Assembly (NCBI GenBank): GCA_900762945.1
Contig: CAAFIN010000271.1
Location: 1 to 12,280 of the forward strand
Source of the DNA: Clostridia bacterium
GTDB taxonomy: Bacteria > Bacillota > Clostridia > Christensenellales > Pumilibacteraceae
Direction of reading: 5' to 3'
DNA length: 12,280 bases
Made by a program: the position numbers and the translations under genes. How positions within the stretch are numbered: the stretch's first letter is position 1; each line of letters begins with the position of its first letter. The notes under the pieces are model-generated. The model had not been told where the DNA came from. It saw nothing but the letters and a program-made list of their open reading frames with translations, and did no database searches. Below, piece after piece: positions 1 through 6,600 of this stretch.

Positions 1-50
1 CCCGCCGAACCGATTTCAATAATTTCAACTAATAAATTTTCGAAAAACTA

Positions 51-79
51 TTGACAAACGGACGAAAGGCGGGTATACT
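51..79 (+). promoter_or_regulatory. Sigma-A/sigma-70 promoter of the operon
   Basis: The -35 box TTGACA (51-56) is a perfect consensus match, and the -10 box TATACT (74-79) differs from TATAAT at one base. The spacer is exactly 17 bp. The preceding bases 15-50 are AT-rich and could act as an UP element. Transcription should start near position 86, giving a 5' leader of about 110 nt before the GTG start at 197. This is the only convincing promoter I see in the window, so it probably drives all five genes. Confidence 0.88.
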
Positions 80-85
80 GTTTAT

Positions 86-114
86 ATATTATTTTCACTT
101 AGTAAAAATAATAT
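86..114. promoter_or_regulatory. 29-bp palindrome, candidate ROK operator
   Basis: The outer arms ATATTATTTT (86-95) and AAAATAATAT (105-114) are perfect reverse complements. The core ACT-T-AGT (97-103) is also symmetric, so only the pair 96/104 fails to match around the central T at position 100. The site begins at the predicted transcription start, where a bound dimer would block initiation or promoter clearance. ROK regulators such as NagC, Mlc and XylR bind AT-rich palindromes with TTATTT-like arms, and a ROK gene follows immediately, so autoregulation is the simplest reading. A DNA-level dyad with such AT-rich arms and no following U-run is unlikely to be a terminator. Confidence 0.7.
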
Positions 115-184
115 CACAAAATACTAGGCGCGATCGAATTCGCCGCGCGTGGCAAGGCAAATCCGAGAAAATGAAAAACGAAGC

Positions 185-191
185 GGAGGAG
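185..191 (+). promoter_or_regulatory. Ribosome binding site deciding the GTG start of the ROK gene
   Basis: GGAGGAG lies 5 nt upstream of GTG at 197. The frame is also open from a GTG at 149, which has no Shine-Dalgarno sequence and would add 16 residues that do not look like part of a ROK protein. The start at 197 is therefore preferred. Confidence 0.75.
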
Positions 192-196
192 AAAAC

Positions 197-1402
197 GTGA
201 ATAAGTCTACGGAACAAGCGAGAAAGCACGCTTCAATCAGAAAAAAGAACATCAAACTGATAATCAATTTGTTGCGCACTCAGCCCGATTCGACGTTCGG
301 CGTGGGTAAAACGCTGAATCTGTCCAGCGGCGGGGCGAAAAAACTGGTGGACGACATCGCGGACGGAGGAATAATCGCCAGAGTTCCCGAAGCCGCGGGG
401 CGCGCGGGGCAGGGCAGACCGCCCATCGAGTACGGCGTAAACCCCGGGTACTGTCAGATCGCGGTGGTAAATTACGCCGCCGAACGCGTTTCGTTGTACG
501 ACTTCGCGGGAGGGGAGATCGATTCGTTCGGATTCATAACAAACAATCGCGTTACGGACGAGGACGTGTACGCGCTTGCAGACTGCGTGGAAGGAATGCT
601 CGACCGTCACCGCGACCGCGGACCGATAGCGGCGATCGCGATATCGTTTCTGGGCAGAGTAGACGCGAACACTCACGGCAAGATTTTGTCCGGCGTGTTC
701 CGAGATTGCAACGTCAATATTTACGAATACTATAAAAAGCGCTTCGGCACCGAGATAATTCTCCGCAACGACTTGCAGTTCGCGATTCTCGCCGAGCGTC
801 AAGCCGGATCGATAACGGGCGCGGAAACCTCGTGCTGTTATATGCAGATCGGAAACGGCGTGGCGAGCGCAATGCTGATCGGCGACAGACTTTACCTCGG
901 CGCGCACGGAATTGCGGGCGAGATCGGTCAAAACACGCTTATCCGCTCGACCGATACGGGCAGCGTGGAGAATTACCTCGACCGCGCCGGGCTGAAACGC
1001 GCGATCTGCGCGGCGATAGAGACGGGCGAAAAATCCATGCTTAGCGCCGACTGCGAGTTCGAGGATATACTGAAAGCGTACCGCCACGGCGACGCGCTCA
1101 CTGTCCGCAAAGTAGCCGAAGTCGCGGCGAACGCCGGACTGCTCGTCAAAAATATGATCGAATTTATGGACTTCGACGCGATAATTCTTTCGGGACCAAT
1201 GACCAAGTTCGGCGACGAGTACGTGGAGATTATCCGCAAAACCGTGCGCGACTACGGTTATCAGACCGGCATAGAAGTATCGGGATTAGGCGGCAACGCG
1301 ACTTTTCTCGGAGCGTTCGAAGCGGCTCGCGACGAGGTAATAGAGAAGTTCGCCGCGGAACGCACGGCGCACGTTCCGACTCGCGAATCGTCGGAAGAAT
1401 AA
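197..1402 (+). CDS. ROK-family transcriptional regulator
   Basis: This 401-residue protein is probably a sugar-responsive repressor of the operon. Residues 12-62 form a winged helix-turn-helix with the typical ROK start (a basic helix, then 'NIKLIINLLRTQP', then a recognition region around 'LSSGGAKKLVDDI'), followed by a wing with 'GQGRPPIEYGVNP'. The remainder is the ROK sugar-binding fold: 'RNDLQFAILAE' (190-200) corresponds to the catalytic-loop 'ND' segment, and 'GNGVASAMLIGD...GAHGIAGEIG' (219-244) is the ROK signature. Key kinase features are missing. There is no DxGGT phosphate loop near residues 88-100, the usual GEIGH is GEIGQ (Q245), and the CxCGxxGC zinc cluster after it is replaced by 'NTLIRSTDTGSVENY'. 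It is therefore predicted to be a pure regulator, not a sugar kinase. It is first in the operon, directly behind the palindromic operator. The effector sugar cannot be told from the sequence. Confidence 0.88.
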   Translation: MNKSTEQARKHASIRKKNIKLIINLLRTQPDSTFGVGKTLNLSSGGAKKLVDDIADGGIIARVPEAAGRAGQGRPPIEYGVNPGYCQIAVVNYAAERVSLYDFAGGEIDSFGFITNNRVTDEDVYALADCVEGMLDRHRDRGPIAAIAISFLGRVDANTHGKILSGVFRDCNVNIYEYYKKRFGTEIILRNDLQFAILAERQAGSITGAETSCCYMQIGNGVASAMLIGDRLYLGAHGIAGEIGQNTLIRSTDTGSVENYLDRAGLKRAICAAIETGEKSMLSADCEFEDILKAYRHGDALTVRKVAEVAANAGLLVKNMIEFMDFDAIILSGPMTKFGDEYVEIIRKTVRDYGYQTGIEVSGLGGNATFLGAFEAARDEVIEKFAAERTAHVPTRESSEE

Positions 1403-1440
1403 CCGGCAAAATCACGCTTACATAATACGATTTATGGGAT

Positions 1441-1446
1441 AGGAGG
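1441..1446 (+). promoter_or_regulatory. Ribosome binding site of the GH43 gene
   Basis: A perfect AGGAGG lies 5 nt before the ATG at 1452. It is the strongest ribosome binding site in the window, suggesting that the enzyme is translated well relative to the regulator upstream. The 49-bp gap (1403-1451) holds no convincing promoter or terminator. Confidence 0.85.
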
Positions 1447-1451
1447 CAATA

Positions 1452-3641
1452 ATGAGAAAAAAGAAGTTTACGGCAAAATTACTTGCGGCGATCGTCGCGG
1501 CGGCGCTGAGTTTCGCTACGCTCGCGGGCTGCGGCAAAGAAACTTACAGACTGAAGTACTACGACGAAACCGATCCCGAGCGCGGCTACAACGAGAATTT
1601 GTTCTACCTCAACGACATGCCGGCCGAGTGCGCCGACCCGACCTGCATCTACATAGACGACGAGTCCGACCCGGACTACGGCTGGTTTTATATGTACCCG
1701 ACGTCGAGTCTGTACGGCGGTCATGGCAACGTCTGCTACCGCAGTCGCGATATGAAAACGTGGGAGTACGTCTGCCCGATTTTCGAGCCGACCGAGGATT
1801 CGTGGCTGGGCGAGCGCTTGTGGGCGCCCGAGGTCATCTACGACAAAACCACGAAAAAGTACTACCTTTTCGGAAGCGCGGCGAACAATACCGATACTTA
1901 TAACCGCTACCGCGTGGTGTTCTATACCCACGCCGACCGCGCCGAGTGGAACCGCGTGGCGGCTTCTGTCGAAGCGATCGTCGAGGGCAAAACTAAAGCA
2001 GAATCGCTCCCGATTCTTTTGGATCTGGTCGAGCGCGAAAAAGCGTTTCTGGAAACGGTCGAGCCGGGCGTGGAGCAAGCGAACGGCAAGACTTACGACG
2101 CGACGAGGGTGAGAGAAGCCCTCGACTACGTCGCGAAAGTCTACAGTTTCAAACTGCTGTGGGCGACCGCCGACCGCGAAGCGCTGCTGGACACTCCGTC
2201 CGCGGTTTCGACCAACTATAAAGAACTGCTGTTCACGGCGATTTACGTCAGCGCGGCTTATCTCAAAGTTATGCCGCAGAACTTTTCGTACGCGCTTTAC
2301 GTGGCGGTAGCAGACAGTCCGCGCGGACCGTTCGTGCAGTACGTCAACGAACCCGGCACCGACGGTTACGACGAAACCAAGCGCACGCTTACCGCGGGCG
2401 ATCCGTTCGTCGGGGCCGAGGATATTTACGAATACCTTCTTAATCGCAAGTCCGCGTACTGGAAGGACGTAACGAAAGGCACCGACCGCCAAGCCGAGGA
2501 AGCGAAAGCGGCTAAAGGGCAGATAACGCTTTTGGAAAGCGAGGCGCTTACGCTCATCGACGTGCATCCGTATCTTGATCCCGTCAGCGGCAAAAAGTAC
2601 CTCTACGCCGCGGTGTACGCAGACAACGGCAACTATATCATCGGTATGGAAGCGGGAGAGAACTGGACGGACGAGCCGAAATGGGAAACGCTGACTCGCC
2701 TTACTCGCGTTGGGTACTATACGACGGACGACATGAGTACGGACAACAAGACCGACCTGGTCGAGGGCGGCGTGAACGAAGGGCCGTTCCTCTATTACCG
2801 CAACGGAACGTACTATCTCACGATGTCGGTAAACAGTTATACTTCCAAGAACTACGCCGTTATCCAAGCCGTCGCGGACAATCCGATGGGCCCGTTTTGC
2901 AAACTTTCGACGGACGAGGGCGGCAAGGTAATAGGCTCGGAGCCGCAATGGGATCATATCGGCGGACCGGGGCATCACAGCCTTTGCGAGTACGGCGGCA
3001 ACCTCTATATAATCTACCATTCGCACTATAACCGCCTCGCGGGTACGGGCGTTCGCGGCAGTTGCTTCGACCCCATAGTGTGGACGAAGAACGCCGACGG
3101 ACAGGAAATTATGCACTGCAACGGACCTACGTATTCGCTCCAGCCCAAAGCCGGACCGGACGCGCAGTATAAAAACGTAGCGGGCGAAGCGACGATAACG
3201 ACCAACGAAAAGAAAGCCGATCCCGCCGCGCTCAACGACGGAATTATCCGCTTCTTCTCGTGGGATAACTTTATAAAAGAGTTCGAGTGTGGGAAAAAGA
3301 AGACTACGATCACGCTTAGTTTCGACGATTACCGCACGATCTGCGCGATTATGATTTACAATTCGTACGACTATCAAAAGCACTTCGAGAATATCGACAA
3401 GATCGAGTTCGACGCGATAAAGACGATCGACGGCAATGAAAAGAAGATAACCGCGCTGATCGAGAACCTCAAGTTCGACGTCGACAGATATATAAACGCC
3501 GAGGAAGAGGGAGCGGAATTCATGCGCCCGGGCGGAGCGGCAATCGCCGAGTTTGCGGAACTCAAAGTAAAGGAAATCCGTATAACGCTGAAGCACGACG
3601 CGCCCGTCGCGATCTCGGAAATTTTCGTGCTTGGACTGTAA
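1452..3641 (+). CDS. GH43-like glycoside hydrolase lipoprotein
   Basis: This 729-residue exported enzyme is probably an arabinofuranosidase, xylosidase or arabinanase-type hydrolase anchored outside the cell. The signal peptide ends in the lipobox LAGC, with lipidated Cys27. The GH43 five-bladed propeller covers about residues 45-560. Candidate catalytic residues are Asp62 in 'ADPTCIYI' (general base), Asp370 in 'IDVHPYLD' (pKa modulator) and Glu443 in 'NEGPFLYY' (general acid). Other GH43 marks are 'WAPEVIYD' (124-131), 'ADSPRGPF' (287-294), 'DNPMGPF' and 'GPGHHS' (505-510), whose His is usual in the active centre. Two stretches do not fit a minimal propeller: a helical insertion at about 160-277, and a charged, likely helical stretch at about 300-365. 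Residues about 575-729 look like a discoidin/F5-8 type C (CBM32-like) beta-sandwich ('ALNDGI...', 'ICAIMIYNS', 'VKEIRITL'). The exact substrate is not determined. Confidence 0.82.
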   Translation: MRKKKFTAKLLAAIVAAALSFATLAGCGKETYRLKYYDETDPERGYNENLFYLNDMPAECADPTCIYIDDESDPDYGWFYMYPTSSLYGGHGNVCYRSRDMKTWEYVCPIFEPTEDSWLGERLWAPEVIYDKTTKKYYLFGSAANNTDTYNRYRVVFYTHADRAEWNRVAASVEAIVEGKTKAESLPILLDLVEREKAFLETVEPGVEQANGKTYDATRVREALDYVAKVYSFKLLWATADREALLDTPSAVSTNYKELLFTAIYVSAAYLKVMPQNFSYALYVAVADSPRGPFVQYVNEPGTDGYDETKRTLTAGDPFVGAEDIYEYLLNRKSAYWKDVTKGTDRQAEEAKAAKGQITLLESEALTLIDVHPYLDPVSGKKYLYAAVYADNGNYIIGMEAGENWTDEPKWETLTRLTRVGYYTTDDMSTDNKTDLVEGGVNEGPFLYYRNGTYYLTMSVNSYTSKNYAVIQAVADNPMGPFCKLSTDEGGKVIGSEPQWDHIGGPGHHSLCEYGGNLYIIYHSHYNRLAGTGVRGSCFDPIVWTKNADGQEIMHCNGPTYSLQPKAGPDAQYKNVAGEATITTNEKKADPAALNDGIIRFFSWDNFIKEFECGKKKTTITLSFDDYRTICAIMIYNSYDYQKHFENIDKIEFDAIKTIDGNEKKITALIENLKFDVDRYINAEEEGAEFMRPGGAAIAEFAELKVKEIRITLKHDAPVAISEIFVLGL

Positions 3642-3648
3642 GGAGAGG
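3641..3648 (+). promoter_or_regulatory. Ribosome binding site overlapping the GH43 stop codon
   Basis: AGGAGAGG starts on the last base of the GH43 stop codon and lies 6 nt before the ATG at 3655. It supports that ATG over an upstream in-frame TTG at 3631, which sits inside the GH43 gene and would put eight charged residues ahead of a complete signal peptide. The arrangement suggests translational coupling. Confidence 0.8.
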
Positions 3649-3654
3649 AAAATC

Positions 3655-6600
3655 ATGAGGAAAAAACTAACGATAATTCTTCTATTAGTTTGTCTTTTGA
3701 CCGCGACGGCAGTCGCTTGCGGAATAAAAGAGGACGGCTTCGACGACTACGACTTCGTCAATCCCGCGCCGAAAGAAATCGTCTACGATACCGACGAAGG
3801 CGTGAAACTCGACGGAGTGGCGGACGAGGACTTCTGGAAAACCGAACACAGTTGGTACACGGGCTATCTCAGCGACGGCAGCAAGGGCAAAAACGCGCTC
3901 GTTGCCGGGCATCTCGAGCCTTGCGAACTGAGAGTAACCACGCAGTTCACCGACAAGGGTTTGTATTTCTACGCCGAAGTCGACGACAAAATAATCAACG
4001 TTTACCGTAAAAACAAGGATTTGGCGGCTTATCAGAAAACGGGCGTTTCGTTCTACGTCGCCGAGCCCGGTATGCTGACCACTTCGGAAGGCACGGGCGC
4101 GTACGAATTCGCGCTCGCGGTCGACGGCACCAGCCTTCTTCGCCGTCACTACCGCGGCGGTTACAACGCTTATCCGCTTATCGGAGTAGGCTGGGGAACG
4201 CGGTTTATAAACGGCAACCTCGACGAACACGGCAACGGCACCGCCGACGGCTACGCTATCGAAGCGTTCGTTCCGTGGAATCTTATCAAACTCGACGGCA
4301 AGCCCGAATATCTCAACGTGGCTTTCGCCGCTCAGCGCCACGAGAGCGCGCTCGACGCAGGCTCGGAGTTTACGTGGGAATGGAACCCGCAGGGCGAAGC
4401 CGACTGGTACAAGCCCGACACCTGGCTCAAATTCACCGAGAACGGCTTGTATACGGCAAAGCCCGCCGACAAGGTTATCGACGGTAACGCCGCCGACTGG
4501 GCGGACTACGCGGGCGAAGTAAAACGGCTGAATTATCCCGACGGAAAACGCTACGTCGAACATAAGATCGTGCGCGGAACGGACGGTCTGTACGTCATTA
4601 CCGACGCCGTGCAACGACTGTATCTCACCGAAAAATCATGGTGGGAGAACACGAGCATAGAAGTTATCGTCACGAACAAGAAGGGCGGCAACGTTTCTTA
4701 TTCGCTTGACGGCGCGGGGTATTCGGCTCGCTACACCGCGGGCAAAATGGTCGCCGAGGACGTTACGCTCGGCGGCGAGAACTACAAGCATATCACCGCG
4801 GAATACTTTATTCCCGACTTTGCGCTCGGTTTCGGCGCGGCCAACAAGTCCGACGACGGAATCGATCTTAGCCAAGACTACTTGCGCGTTGGCGTGGCGT
4901 TTGCCAACGGCACGGGCGAAAAACTCGACGATGGCACGCTCGATCCCGAAAAGAACGAGTCGACGAACAAGTCCGAACTCTTAGGCGGCGCTTGCCTCGA
5001 CGCGAAGCCTTACCTCGTGTATCCGCTAGGCTGCGGGCCGTGGGAGCAGGGCAGAAGATACTACGTTACGAATAAGGGCATCACGGCGGGCGCTATAACC
5101 CTCGACGAGCGCTTTACCGTGGACGGCAAAGCCGACGACTGGCAGAACTACCGCGGCGTGACCGCACGCGCGATCGGCAGAGCCGAGGGCGACGATACGA
5201 GTTCGGTCGGCAAGGGTTTCGACGTGAAAGCGGTCAAGGGCGTAGACGGCGTGTACTTCTATGCGACCGTGCGCCACAACGCGCTCGACGTGACTTCCGG
5301 GGATAAGTACGACGTGTCTGGGCTGACGGTGAAATTCTCCGTGACCGATACGAATTTCAGAGATCTCAACAGCGGCGACGCGCAATACAAAAAAGGCAGA
5401 AACGGCTGGGAAACTTATTTCACGGCGGTAGGCAACGACGGCGGCGCGGAATGCGCGCAGATCATGCGCACGACCGCAGAGACGGACGGAACGTACCGCA
5501 CGATCATCGAGGGCTTCGTGCCGTTCTGGAAAATGGGCGACCTTGACGCGCTTAAGACCGCCGATGACAAACCCGCTTTCGATAAGAAGACCGGCGAACT
5601 TGCCGACGGCTACGTTCTCCGCGTGGGCTTCAGGTGGCGCACCAAGGGCGACAATATGTATATTCAGGGCAACGCCAAAGCCATCGACGGACTTGTGAAC
5701 GGCATGATGTCGCTGAACAACCCGCAGAACCACTATATTGTCGACGAAAACGGCTTGCACCAGTCGCGGCTCGTGCCTAAGTTCGGCGTTATCGACGGCA
5801 AGCCCGACGGCGGCGCTTACTACGGCGAAACGCTGAGAGCGGCTGCCGCGGACGGCGAACGCTACGCCGAAACCAAAGCGATTATGCGCGAAGACGGCTT
5901 GTATACGATTACGACAGCGCGCGTTAAAAATTACGTCGAAACCGCTTCGACCACCGTCGGCTGGGACGGCGTGAATACCGGAACTTATAAGAACAATTCG
6001 AGCCTTGAACTCAGATTTATCAAGGACGGCAAGAACGCTCCGTTCGCGCTGATTGCGCCTATGGGTACTTCGAACGCGACGAGTTGGGTGCCGGAGGTCG
6101 AATACGAGTATAACGTCGTAAAGGACGGCGAATATTATCTCGTCACCGTGGAAGCGTTCTTTAACAAACACTACCTTAAAACTAAAACCGGCTCGGAAAT
6201 TCCGACCGACCTCGTGCTTTCCGCGGCGTTCTACGCGCCCGGCGACGAGGGCGAAACCGTACTCGCGCCCGCGGACTACGCAACCGCGACCGCAGTTACT
6301 GCCGACGGAGCGCTGTACGCGGCGACCGCGGCGGGACTCGTCCGCAAACCCGAAGCCGTCGGAAAAACCGCGATTTTCGCCGGCAACGTTACCGACAATA
6401 TCGTCGGCGGCAGATTCGACGGCATGCTCGAAGTTACCGTTACCGTAGGCGGCGTTACGCTCGAGCTCAACCGCGACTACACGCTCGTCGTGGAAACCGC
6501 CGACGAGGGCGGCGTTTATACGGTAGAGGGCAAGGGCGACTACTACGGCAAGATCGTGCGCGAATTTTCTACCGGCGCGATCGACGCGGACGAACTCGCG

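Noticed and set aside
1403..1451. Possible second promoter or terminator between the ROK and GH43 genes (CATAAT at 1421-1426).
   Set aside because: No -35 box lies 16-18 bp upstream of it, and no hairpin with a T-run is present in the 49 bp.
3631..3654. Upstream TTG start for the giant lipoprotein, adding eight residues.
   Set aside because: It lies inside the GH43 gene, lacks its own ribosome binding site, and puts charged residues before a complete lipoprotein signal peptide. The ATG at 3655 has a good site.
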